Positions 7,416 through 14,928 of a DNA stretch of 16,008 nucleotides are shown here, piece by piece. A program made the translations under genes and the position numbers. The stretch is from an uncultured Bacteroidota bacterium (lineage in GTDB: Bacteria > Bacteroidota > Bacteroidia > Bacteroidales > SZUA-534). The notes under the pieces were generated by a model. It was not told where the DNA came from. It ran no database searches and saw only the letters and a list, made by a program, of their open reading frames with translations. Location: assembly GCA_937885735.1 (NCBI GenBank), contig CALABN010000099.1:1-16008 (forward strand). Reading direction: 5' to 3'. Position 1 is the stretch's first letter. Each line of letters starts with the position of its first letter.

Positions 7416-8687
7416 ATGAACAAGTCAATAATCAAAAAGATAATAGGCGAAAGACAGGCCGAAATACTGACATTCAAACTAATAAAGAGAAATGTCAAAT
7501 TCGACCCGACATCGAACTACGTACTCATTGGCGCCCGACGCGCAGGAAAAACACACTTGCTCTATCAGGAAATGCAGAACAAAATAGCCGACGGTGCAAA
7601 ACCTGAAGATTTTCTGTACATCAATTTTGAAGACGAACGGCTTTCATTCATCAAGGCACACGAACTCGGAATAATTCTTGACGCATATCTTGAAATGTTC
7701 GGGAATAAAAAGCCGTATATATATCTTGATGAAATACAAAACATTGACGGATGGGAAAAATTTGCAAGGCGGTTGGCTGACTCCAAATACAGGGTAATGA
7801 TAACTGGAAGCAATGCAAAAATGTTGAGCGCCGAAATATCGACGACGCTTGGCGGACGGTTCGTCCCAAAGGAAATCTACCCGTTCTCATTCAATGAATT
7901 TCTGGAGTACAAAGGCATACATCTTGAAAAAAACTGGGAATTCGTGCCCGACACAAGAAATGCTGTCGCAAAACTTTTCGACGAATATTTCTATTACGGA
8001 GGCTTTGCGGAATCATTTGACAAGACCGACAAGCGCGAATGGATCAACTCGCTCTACCAAAAGACGTTAATGGGCGACATTGTGGAACGCAACTCAATAA
8101 GGAATTCACGGATATTCAGGCTGTTGGCGCACAAACTTGCCGATAGCGTAATGCAACCTTCAACACTGAAACGCTTGCAAAACATCATAAATTCGACTGG
8201 CGAAAAAATAAGTATGCCCATACTGAAAGATTATCTGGGATATATGGAACAGGCATACCTTACTTTTTCTGTATCAAATCTGGTTTCGCCATTAACAGAC
8301 CAAACGACCATACAAAAACGGTATTTTGTCGACAACGGCATCCTGAACCTGTTTATGATAAACGGCGACACAAAGTTGCTTGAGAACATTGTCGCAATAC
8401 ACCTGAACAAGTTGTATAGGAACACACAGGAAGAACAGCGACTGTTCTATTACAACAGCAATGTCGAAGTTGACTTTTGCATCCCTGAAAAAAAACTCGC
8501 GATACAAGTGTCGTATAACATTGACGATTACGAGACATACGAGCGGGAAGTTGGCGGGCTTGCAAAATTCATCAAGTCGAACGATGGCTATAAAGGATTG
8601 ATAATCACACGCGACCACGAGGAAACAATAAATACAAATGGCATCGTGATTGAAATTGTTCCTGTTTGGAAATGGCTGTGCGAATAA
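7416..8687 (+). CDS. AAA ATPase with C-terminal DUF4143-type nuclease-like domain
   Basis: A 423-residue soluble ATPase of the AAA_14/DUF4143 group, common and often multi-copy in Bacteroidota. Walker A is GARRAGKT (39-46), Walker B is YIYLDE (101-106), and MITGSN (128-133) looks like sensor 1. A helical middle section follows, then a C-terminal restriction-endonuclease-like region with RYFVDNGILNLF, E323, EVDF (351-354) and AIQVSYN. At the last site many PD-(D/E)xK enzymes have I(E/Q)xK; here it is I-Q-V-S, so the usual lysine is missing and the domain may not cut DNA. The cellular role of the family is not established. The gene stands alone between its own repeat-flanked promoter and the MORN gene's promoter. 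The start is set by the promoter and by the canonical MNKSIIKKII. Confidence 0.86.
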   Translation: MNKSIIKKIIGERQAEILTFKLIKRNVKFDPTSNYVLIGARRAGKTHLLYQEMQNKIADGAKPEDFLYINFEDERLSFIKAHELGIILDAYLEMFGNKKPYIYLDEIQNIDGWEKFARRLADSKYRVMITGSNAKMLSAEISTTLGGRFVPKEIYPFSFNEFLEYKGIHLEKNWEFVPDTRNAVAKLFDEYFYYGGFAESFDKTDKREWINSLYQKTLMGDIVERNSIRNSRIFRLLAHKLADSVMQPSTLKRLQNIINSTGEKISMPILKDYLGYMEQAYLTFSVSNLVSPLTDQTTIQKRYFVDNGILNLFMINGDTKLLENIVAIHLNKLYRNTQEEQRLFYYNSNVEVDFCIPEKKLAIQVSYNIDDYETYEREVGGLAKFIKSNDGYKGLIITRDHEETINTNGIVIEIVPVWKWLCE

Positions 8688-8795
8688 CAAGCAATGAAAC
8701 ATGATTCCGCCATACAAACTAAAATCAGCCAACACAATATGCGACACAAAACGAAAAAATCCGTCTTACACATTTTACTCACCCCCAAATCTTAT

Positions 8796-8803
8796 TAGAT
8801 TTG
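8796..8803 (+). promoter_or_regulatory. -7 promoter box for the MORN-repeat gene
   Basis: TAGATTTG fits TAnnTTTG and ends 24 bases before the ATG at 8828. The rest of the 140-base gap after the ATPase stop shows no clear terminator or -33 element. Confidence 0.55.
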
Positions 8804-8827
8804 TAAGCATCTGAAAAATCAAACAAA

Positions 8828-10543
8828 ATGAAGCGAATCACCGTCCTATTGATAGCCATTATGCCACTTGCAGGCTTGGCTCAAGAAAAAATAGTCACCA
8901 AATACGGCAACGGACAAACTGCGAGCGAAGGCGTACTGAATCAAGGCAAGGAAAACGGGCTTTGGACCTACTACGACAGCCTCGGCGTAAAGACACAGAC
9001 CATTGAATACAAGAATGGCGCCGTTCACGGCAAACTGACATATTTCTACAGCAACGGGAACATCCAAAATCAGGGCGAATTCAGCAACGGAATAATGAAC
9101 GGGCATTATGTCGAGAACTACCTTAACGGCTCGCCTAAAGTTGAAGGCTACTACAAAATGGGCGCAAAAGACAGCATCTGGGCATACTACAACGGCTCTG
9201 GGCTGAAATACCGCGAAGAACGCCACTTCAAGGATTCACTGCTTCTTATCAACTATTGGGAAAACGGCAAGGAACAAACCATCAAGGACGGAAACGGAAC
9301 CTACACGTCGTACTACCAATCGGGACAGGTAAAGGAAACTGGGCCATACGCCAACGGACGTGAAGACGGCTACTGGAAACGCTATTTCCCTAACGGGAAT
9401 ATGATGAGTAGCGGACACTACAAGGCTGGCATAGAAGTAGGCAAATGGCTCACTTACTACCGCGAGGGAAACCTGAAAAGCGAGATGAACTACGAGAACG
9501 GAATGAACATCCGCTACTACGCCAACGGGCAGAAGGAAATGGAAGGTATGCTCAAGGACAACAAGAAAGACGGAGTTTGGAACTTCTGGTACCACGACGG
9601 AAAGCCTAAAATGCAAATCAACTACACCGACGGAAAGAAGAACGGCCTGCAAACCGACTGGTTCGTATCGGGCGGAAAGTCGGACGAAATAAACTTCGCC
9701 GACGACAAGAAGGACGGCAAGGCAACCTGGTGGCACGAGGACGGGAAAATCGATATGGAAGGCCATTTCAAGCAAGACGTGCAGGACGGCCTATGGACAT
9801 ATTGGCGCACCGACGGACAGAAAGGCAACGAAGGCTACTTTGTCGACGGCAAAATGGATGGTCACTGGACTTACTGGTATGCCAACGGCAATGTCTGGAA
9901 AGAAGGCGACTTCAGCAAAGGATTGAAAAACGGTCATTGGATTGTCTATTACGAAGACGGCACTAAATTCCACGAAGGCGACTTCAGCAATGGCAAGGAA
10001 ACTGGCTACTGGATTCAATGGTATGAAGACGGAAAGACTGAACAAACTGGATACTTCTGCGAAGGTATGATGGACAGCATCTGGAACGGCTACTACGAAA
10101 ATGGCGACAAGCAATACGTAATCAACTACCGCAAAAACATAAAGAACGGCACCGCAACCTACTGGTATCCAGGAGGACAACTGCGACTAGTCGAGAACTA
10201 CGCAAAAGGAGTCTATAACGGCGCTTACCAATCGTTCCGCGCCAACGGCTCAAAAGAATTTGAAGGCAGTTACCTGAACGGGACAAAAGACGGCATCTGG
10301 AAATATTTCAACCAATACGGCAAGCAACTGCGTCAGGAACAGTACAAAAACGGCAAGGAAGACGGACAATGGCTCACCTGGTACGACGAAGGCCCGCTGA
10401 ATACCGAAATCAATTACAAAAACGGCATGCGCAACGGCACCTACAAAGTGCTTGAAATGAGGGGAACTGTCGTGTATGAAGCGACATTCAAGAATGACGA
10501 ATTGGTGAAAGTAAAGGTTGACAACCGCGGAAAAGTAAAGTAA
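8828..10543 (+). CDS. Secreted MORN-like repeat protein (YwqK-type / MORN_2)
   Basis: A 571-residue protein with a Sec-type signal peptide (MKRITVLLIAIMPLAGLA, probable cleavage before Q19). The rest consists of about 21 tandem units of roughly 23-24 residues with the pattern DGxWxxYYxNGxxxxxGxYxNGxx, the MORN_2 or 'YwqK' repeat. Units near DGLWTYW, DGHWTYWYANG and TGYWIQWYEDG are the most regular. Unit 4 is degenerate, and unit 8 (NGMNIRYYANG) lacks the GxW residues. Such repeats form an elongated beta-hairpin stack; some databases label them as an antitoxin, but nothing here supports a toxin-antitoxin role. Location in the periplasm or cell envelope is inferred from the signal peptide; no lipobox or anchor is visible. 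The gene ends 2 bases before the convergent pcm stop. Confidence 0.85.
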   Translation: MKRITVLLIAIMPLAGLAQEKIVTKYGNGQTASEGVLNQGKENGLWTYYDSLGVKTQTIEYKNGAVHGKLTYFYSNGNIQNQGEFSNGIMNGHYVENYLNGSPKVEGYYKMGAKDSIWAYYNGSGLKYREERHFKDSLLLINYWENGKEQTIKDGNGTYTSYYQSGQVKETGPYANGREDGYWKRYFPNGNMMSSGHYKAGIEVGKWLTYYREGNLKSEMNYENGMNIRYYANGQKEMEGMLKDNKKDGVWNFWYHDGKPKMQINYTDGKKNGLQTDWFVSGGKSDEINFADDKKDGKATWWHEDGKIDMEGHFKQDVQDGLWTYWRTDGQKGNEGYFVDGKMDGHWTYWYANGNVWKEGDFSKGLKNGHWIVYYEDGTKFHEGDFSNGKETGYWIQWYEDGKTEQTGYFCEGMMDSIWNGYYENGDKQYVINYRKNIKNGTATYWYPGGQLRLVENYAKGVYNGAYQSFRANGSKEFEGSYLNGTKDGIWKYFNQYGKQLRQEQYKNGKEDGQWLTWYDEGPLNTEINYKNGMRNGTYKVLEMRGTVVYEATFKNDELVKVKVDNRGKVK

Positions 10544-10545
10544 GG

Positions 10546-11193
10546 CTACCTGTTTACACCTTCCAACATCGGAACAAACGAGCAATCGCCGAAATCCTCC
10601 TTGGTGAATTCCGTTTCGCTTGTCCTGCAAATGCGCAACATACGTTGTGTCTTCTCGCCAACAGGAACCACCATAACTCCACCTATCTTGAGTTGAGACA
10701 ACAGTTTTTCAGGAATACCAAACGCCCCTGCGGTGACAAGAATCTTGTCAAAAGGGCCATAAGTTGGTTTGCCTAAATAGCCGTCGCCATAGAAAAACTG
10801 CGGACGATACCCCATTGACGGCAACATTTGCTGAACCTTGACATACAATTCTCGCTGGCGCTCAATGGTATACACCTTCGCCCCCATTTCAACAAGCACA
10901 GAAGTCTGATAACCCGAACCTGTGCCAATCTCCAGCACCTTGTCGCCTTTTTGTATGTTGAGCAACTGCGTTTGGAATGCGACGGTATATGGCTGGCTAA
11001 TTGTCTGTCCTGCACCTATTTGAAAGGCCTTATCAACGGCATACGCAAATTCGATGAATGCACTGTCGAAAAAGAAATGGCGGGGGATTTTGCCCATTGC
11101 ATCGAGCACATTGGCATCGGTTATTCCCCTGCGAGCCAAATCATTAACCATTTGCGCGCGCAACCCCTGCTCCCTATATCCATCAACAGCCAT
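10546..11193 (-). CDS. pcm: Protein-L-isoaspartate O-methyltransferase
   Basis: A 215-residue cytoplasmic SAM-dependent methyltransferase that methylates L-isoaspartyl residues arising from aged Asn and Asp, starting their repair. The family-specific GAGQTISQPYTVAFQTQLL spans residues 60-78, with S66 of TISQP matching the conserved active-site Ser. SAM motif I is VLEIGTGSGYQT (86-97), followed by YTIERQREL and FDKILVTAGAFGIPEKLL. Length is normal for Pcm. The ATG lies 2 bases after the clpX stop (TAATTATG), so pcm is the last gene of a tig-clpP-clpX-pcm transcript. Its stop is 2 bases from the stop of the convergent MORN gene, leaving no room for an intergenic terminator. Confidence 0.93.
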   Translation of the reverse strand: MAVDGYREQGLRAQMVNDLARRGITDANVLDAMGKIPRHFFFDSAFIEFAYAVDKAFQIGAGQTISQPYTVAFQTQLLNIQKGDKVLEIGTGSGYQTSVLVEMGAKVYTIERQRELYVKVQQMLPSMGYRPQFFYGDGYLGKPTYGPFDKILVTAGAFGIPEKLLSQLKIGGVMVVPVGEKTQRMLRICRTSETEFTKEDFGDCSFVPMLEGVNR

Positions 11194-11195
11194 AA

Positions 11196-12428
11196 TTACT
11201 GCATTTGCAATTTATGCAAATTGGCCTTGTCGATTTTTTCCTTGGCGTACTTGAGTGTGACCTTGAACTCTTTTTCGTCCTTTGAAGGAAGTTCGTACAT
11301 GGCATCGCTCATAATAATCTCGCAGATGGAGCGAAGTCCGCGGGCACCCAACTTGAACTCTATTGCCTTGTCGACAATGAAGTCGAATGTCTTCTCGTCG
11401 AACGACAATTTTATGCCGTCCATTTCAAACAGTTTGACATATTGCTTGACAATGGCGTTTTTAGGTTCAGTCAAGATACTGCGCAATGCCTTTCTGTCCA
11501 ACGGATTTAGATATGTAAGCACGGGCAGACGGCCAATTATTTCAGGAATAAGTCCAAAAGACTTCAAGTCTTGAGGCGATACATATTGCATCATATTCTT
11601 GCGGTCAATCTGCGCCGTTTTTGCACTGTTGCCGTAGCCGACAACTTGTGTGTTCAGACGTTGTGCAATCTTCTTGTCGATGCCATCAAAAGCGCCACCG
11701 CAGATGAACAGTATGTTTTTGGTATCGACAGGAATCATTTTCTGGTCAGGATGCTTGCGACCACCCTGTGGCGGTACATTCACCACCGAGCCTTCGAGCA
11801 ACTTGAGCAAACCCTGCTGAACGCCCTCACCGCTGACATCGCGGGTTATTGACGGATTGTCGCTCTTTCTGGCAATCTTGTCAATCTCGTCGATAAACAC
11901 AATTCCGCGTTCGGCAGAAGGCACGTCGTAATCGGCCTCCTGAAGCAGACGAGTCAGAATGCTCTCGATATCCTCACCAACATAGCCTGCCTCGGTCAAC
12001 ACCGTAGCATCGACAATTGTGAAAGGCACATTGAGCATCTTGGCTATCGACCTTGCCAGCAATGTCTTGCCTGTGCCAGTCTCGCCGACAAGGATGATAT
12101 TCGACTTTTCTATTTCAACATCATCGTCGGAATTGCTTTGGGCCAAGCGCTTGTAATGGTTGTAAACAGCCACTGAAAGATATTTCTTTGCATCATCCTG
12201 GCCAATAACATATTGGTCGAGAAAAGCCTTTATTTCAACAGGTTTCAGCAATTTAACATCCGACAAACTGAACTGCGAAGAATGCTTTGTCTCTTCCTTC
12301 ACAATTTTGAATGCCTGCTCCACGCAAGCGTCGCAAATAAAGCCGTTAACGCCTGCGATAAGTAAATTAGCCTCTTTGCGGGTTCGTCCGCAAAACGAGC
12401 ATCTGTCGATTGTCGAATTATCTTTCAA
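11196..12428 (-). CDS. clpX: ATP-dependent Clp protease ATP-binding subunit ClpX (TTG start)
   Basis: A 410-residue AAA+ unfoldase that feeds substrates into ClpP. The N-terminal zinc-binding domain has C10, C13, C32 and C35. Walker A is GETGTGKT (115-122), the pore loop GYVG (148-151), Walker B IVFIDE (176-181) and the RKH loop 224-226. VVGYGNS occupies the position of the IGF loop that docks on ClpP. GARGLRSI is the sensor 2 region. The start codon is TTG: reading upstream in frame, no ATG or GTG occurs before an in-frame TAG, and there is no Met between the TTG and the zinc fingers. The gene is separated from clpP by 90 bases containing an inverted repeat and is followed by pcm after 2 bases. 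Confidence 0.95.
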   Translation of the reverse strand: MKDNSTIDRCSFCGRTRKEANLLIAGVNGFICDACVEQAFKIVKEETKHSSQFSLSDVKLLKPVEIKAFLDQYVIGQDDAKKYLSVAVYNHYKRLAQSNSDDDVEIEKSNIILVGETGTGKTLLARSIAKMLNVPFTIVDATVLTEAGYVGEDIESILTRLLQEADYDVPSAERGIVFIDEIDKIARKSDNPSITRDVSGEGVQQGLLKLLEGSVVNVPPQGGRKHPDQKMIPVDTKNILFICGGAFDGIDKKIAQRLNTQVVGYGNSAKTAQIDRKNMMQYVSPQDLKSFGLIPEIIGRLPVLTYLNPLDRKALRSILTEPKNAIVKQYVKLFEMDGIKLSFDEKTFDFIVDKAIEFKLGARGLRSICEIIMSDAMYELPSKDEKEFKVTLKYAKEKIDKANLHKLQMQ

Positions 12429-12464
12429 TGTATTGAATATTAAATTATTATCAATAATAAAAGC

Positions 12465-12499
12465 AAAATAGATTCCCGACTAAGCCGAAAATCTATTTT
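12465..12499 (-). repeat. Inverted repeat between clpP and clpX
   Basis: AAAATAGATT (12465-12474) and AATCTATTTT (12490-12499) are perfect 10-bp complements around a 15-base loop. In the clpP-to-clpX transcript this could form an AT-rich hairpin 20 bases after the clpP stop, followed by a moderately U-rich stretch. It may be a weak terminator or a processing site that lets clpP and clpX levels differ. It is too AT-rich to be called a strong terminator. Confidence 0.5.
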
Positions 12500-12518
12500 A
12501 CATTAAGCGTTATGAAAT

Positions 12519-13199
12519 TTACTTTCTTTTCTTTGGTTCAAGAATTTCATCTATCATGCCGTACTCCTTAGCCTCGATTGCTGTCATCCAATAGTCACGG
12601 TCAGAGTCCTTCTTGATTCGTTCGAAATCATTGCCCGAATGAGTTGCGATGATGGTGTAAAGTTCGTCGCGCAACTTAAGGATCTCGCGTGCGGTAATCT
12701 CAATTTCAGAAGCCTGACCTTGAGCGCCACCCATTGGCTGATGAATCATTATGCGCGAATGAGGCAGTGCCGAACGCTTGCCCTTTGCTCCTGCGCACAT
12801 CAACACAGCGGCCATTGATGCGGCCATTCCTGTGCATATTGTGCAAACATCGGGCGACACGAGCTGCATTGTATCATAAATGCCCAAGCCAGCATACACC
12901 TCGCCACCAGGTGAATTAAGATAGATTGAAATATCCTTGTCGCTGTCTGTCGACTCCAGGAACAGCAATTGTGCCTGAATGATATTTGCCACATCCTCGT
13001 CAATAGGAACGCCAAGGAAAATGATACGGTCCATCATCAAGCGAGAGAATACATCCATCGAAGCCACATTGAGCTGGCGTTCTTCGATGATATTTGGCGT
13101 AATGTAACTGTTCAGCACCGAAGAATAACGGTGAAGAGCAAGGCTGCTAATGCCAGCGTGCTTAACAGCATATTTCTTGAATTCGTCGCTTGGGAACAT
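12519..13199 (-). CDS. clpP: ATP-dependent Clp protease proteolytic subunit
   Basis: A 226-residue serine protease that assembles as the double-ring barrel of ClpXP. The catalytic triad is visible as S128 (in GMAASMAA), H153 (in MIHQPMGG) and D202 (in DSDRDYWM, aligned with E. coli mature D171). YLNSPGGEVYAGLGIYDTM is the conserved substrate-groove region. The N-terminus is about 30 residues longer than the mature core, as in other Bacteroidota, and may be removed as a propeptide. The ATG lies 9 bases after the tig stop, so the two are cotranscribed; clpX follows after 90 bases. Confidence 0.95.
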   Translation of the reverse strand: MFPSDEFKKYAVKHAGISSLALHRYSSVLNSYITPNIIEERQLNVASMDVFSRLMMDRIIFLGVPIDEDVANIIQAQLLFLESTDSDKDISIYLNSPGGEVYAGLGIYDTMQLVSPDVCTICTGMAASMAAVLMCAGAKGKRSALPHSRIMIHQPMGGAQGQASEIEITAREILKLRDELYTIIATHSGNDFERIKKDSDRDYWMTAIEAKEYGMIDEILEPKKRK

Positions 13200-13208
13200 A
13201 TCGGTTTA

Positions 13209-14558
13209 TTATTTGAAAAGTTCGTTAAATTCCTTTGTTGTAACTTCCTTAGTCTCAACCTTGACTGTCTCCTTCAGATAAGCGGCAACCTTTTCGTCAA
13301 GTTTGCGGTCGTGCAGGTTGTTGCGCTCTTCCTCTTTCGAAAGCGACTGCTTTGCGAATTCAGTAAGTTGCTCGTCAGGCAAAGTTGTCAGGCCATATTG
13401 ACGGAATTGTGATGAGATTTGCTCTTTTGCTGCGGCAAGCAAATCATCTTCAGAAATAACGATGTTGTTGTCAACGGCAATCTTGCCCTTAATCAGCTGC
13501 CAAGCAAATTCCTTGCGCATTTCAGGATATGATTTCTCAACATCTTCAGCAGTTGTCTTCTCGTTGGCAACGACAATCCAGCGTTTCAGAAACTCGTCAG
13601 GCAGTTTGACGTCCAACTTCTCAACCAATTTTTCCTTGGCATCGATGATGAACTTGAAGTTGCTTTGGATTTCGAGTTCCTTCTTGAACTCTTCCTTGAT
13701 TTTTGCACGATATTCCTCAACAGAGTTTACGACACCCTTGCCGTAAAGCATATCGAACAATTCCTGATTTGTCTCGGCAGGTTGGTGACGAGTTATATCG
13801 CTGATAGTGAAACGGAAATTGCCTGTAAGTTTTTCAGATTCGGCAGCAGAGATGCGCAACATTTGTGCGCGGTCGGTATTGTTTGCGAAAGCCTTGACAA
13901 TATCGAAATCGACAATGTCGCCCTTCTTTGCACCTACAACCAAGGCACGGATTGAATCCTCGTTGATGCGGTCAACGGCGAACAATGCGTCTTCTGCCTT
14001 TACACCGCCCTCAAGAACGTTGCCGTCGGCAGCAAGTTGCTCGAAAGTACCTTTTACCAAATCCTTTTCCTCAACCTTGTCAACGCTTACTGACTTGCCG
14101 AAGCGGTATGCGTTGCTTTCAACCATGCTGTCAAGCATATCTTCACCGACAGTTATGTCGTAATAGTTGAGTTTATCTTTCTTTGAGAGTTTCAAGTCGA
14201 TTGTTGGTTTCAAGCCAAGGTCGAAAGTGAACTTGAATTCTTCCTTGCTTTCCAAATCGATATCAGAAGGACGTGATGAACTTGGAAGCGGCTCGCCAAG
14301 GAATTCTATTTTTTCGTTTTTGATGTACTCCATCAGGTTCTTTGAAACAATCTTGTTCAGTTCGTCCCAAAGGATTGCCTTGCCATACATTTTCTTAACA
14401 AGGCCCATAGGTGCATTTCCTGGGCGGAAACCATTAAGGCTTACTCTTTTGCGGTAGTCCTTCAAAGCCTTTTCTACAGTTTCTGCATAATCGTTCTTTA
14501 CGATGTCAACAGACAGAACGACATTAAGTTCGTCGACGTTTTCTCTTGTAATGTTCAT
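13209..14558 (-). CDS. tig: Trigger factor (ribosome-associated chaperone and peptidyl-prolyl isomerase)
   Basis: A 449-residue chaperone that binds near the ribosomal exit tunnel and shields nascent chains. The ribosome-docking signature is GFRPGNAP (43-50) followed by MGLVKKMYG; the usual Lys in GFRxGK is Asn here, as is tolerated in Bacteroidota. The central part corresponds to the FKBP-like isomerase domain but is divergent and may have little isomerase activity. The C-terminal half is the helical chaperone arm, rich in Glu and Lys. It is the first protein gene of the tig-clpP-clpX-pcm cluster. Upstream are an 18-bp palindrome and the terminator of tRNA-Leu, and no TAnnTTTG box is clear between them. 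Confidence 0.93.
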   Translation of the reverse strand: MNITRENVDELNVVLSVDIVKNDYAETVEKALKDYRKRVSLNGFRPGNAPMGLVKKMYGKAILWDELNKIVSKNLMEYIKNEKIEFLGEPLPSSSRPSDIDLESKEEFKFTFDLGLKPTIDLKLSKKDKLNYYDITVGEDMLDSMVESNAYRFGKSVSVDKVEEKDLVKGTFEQLAADGNVLEGGVKAEDALFAVDRINEDSIRALVVGAKKGDIVDFDIVKAFANNTDRAQMLRISAAESEKLTGNFRFTISDITRHQPAETNQELFDMLYGKGVVNSVEEYRAKIKEEFKKELEIQSNFKFIIDAKEKLVEKLDVKLPDEFLKRWIVVANEKTTAEDVEKSYPEMRKEFAWQLIKGKIAVDNNIVISEDDLLAAAKEQISSQFRQYGLTTLPDEQLTEFAKQSLSKEEERNNLHDRKLDEKVAAYLKETVKVETKEVTTKEFNELFK

Positions 14559-14577
14559 TTCTTCTCGTTTTTGAGAG

Positions 14578-14595
14578 TTTTTATCTAGATAAAAA
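14578..14595. promoter_or_regulatory. 18-bp perfect palindrome upstream of tig
   Basis: TTTTTATCTAGATAAAAA is perfectly self-complementary. It begins 19 bases upstream of the tig start codon, between the tRNA terminator and tig. The symmetric, loop-free form suggests a site for a dimeric DNA-binding protein rather than an RNA hairpin. Its left side overlaps the T tract of the tRNA terminator, so chance AT-richness contributes. Confidence 0.45.
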
Positions 14596-14633
14596 TTAAA
14601 AAACCGCCCACCGAAAAATAACGGAAGGCGGTT
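14591..14633 (-). terminator. Intrinsic terminator after tRNA-Leu
   Basis: On the minus strand, AACCGCC (14633-14627) pairs with GGCGGTT (14608-14602) around an 18-base loop that contains a further CCG/CGG pairing. A T-rich tract (T6, AA, T5) follows. The hairpin starts 11 bases after the tRNA 3' end and insulates tig from tRNA transcription. Confidence 0.82.
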
Positions 14634-14643
14634 GTATCAATTG

Positions 14644-14725
14644 TGCGGATGAAGGGACTCGAACCCCCACGCCTCACGGCACTAGATCCTAAGTCTAGCG
14701 CGGCTACCAATTACGCCACACCCGC
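14644..14725 (-). tRNA. tRNA-Leu (anticodon UAG)
   Basis: The minus strand folds as a class II tRNA. The acceptor GCGGGTG pairs with CATCCGC (one G-U pair), the D-stem is GCG/CGC around TAATTGGTAGC, the anticodon stem is CTAGA/TCTAG with loop CTTAGGA giving anticodon TAG, the long variable arm is GCC-GTGA-GGC, and the T-arm GGGGG/CCCTT encloses TTCGAGT. The discriminator base is A, as expected for leucine. CCA is not encoded. Confidence 0.95.
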
Positions 14726-14739
14726 GGCTAAAAGCGGTG

Positions 14740-14747
14740 CAAATATA
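14740..14747 (-). promoter_or_regulatory. -7 promoter box for tRNA-Leu
   Basis: On the minus strand TATATTTG fits TAnnTTTG. It ends 14 bases before the tRNA 5' end, giving a leader of about 7-8 bases, which is a sensible distance for a tRNA gene. No clear -33 element. Confidence 0.6.
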
Positions 14748-14859
14748 TATTATTTTTGAGAACGAACCGCCACTAGGCAAAAAAAAGTTGAAAAACATTT
14801 TCCAAGCCCACCGAACACAAATGCCTACGGCATTATGCAAAACAATTTTTCAAACATAC

Positions 14860-14907
14860 AAAAAAATGCGCGGAAGTTGCTCCCTTACGGAGGCAACCGC
14901 CACGCAT
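14860..14907 (-). terminator. Intrinsic terminator after the FISUMP gene
   Basis: On the minus strand a long stem begins 21 bases after the TAG stop. The outer arms ATGCG/CGCAT enclose GTTGC/GCAAC and GGAG/CTCC pairings with a few bulges, and a run of seven T (14866-14860) follows. A smaller hairpin, AATGCC-TAC-GGCATT, lies at 14820-14834. Confidence 0.75.
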
Positions 14908-14928
14908 TCTCGGCTTGGCACATGACAT

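Noticed and set aside
9236..9775. 179-codon minus-strand open frame opposite the MORN gene, with shorter ones at 8846-9226, 9791-10180 and 10250-10630
   Set aside because: They arise from the repetitive codon pattern of the MORN repeats. Their Val-rich, low-complexity composition mirrors the sense repeats.
8828..10543. Toxin-antitoxin function for the MORN-repeat protein
   Set aside because: The label comes from the YwqK family name. Here the protein is secreted, has no adjacent toxin gene, and consists only of repeats.
10828..11574. 248-codon plus-strand open frame opposite pcm and clpX
   Set aside because: Both minus-strand genes under it have unmistakable family motifs; the plus reading has none.
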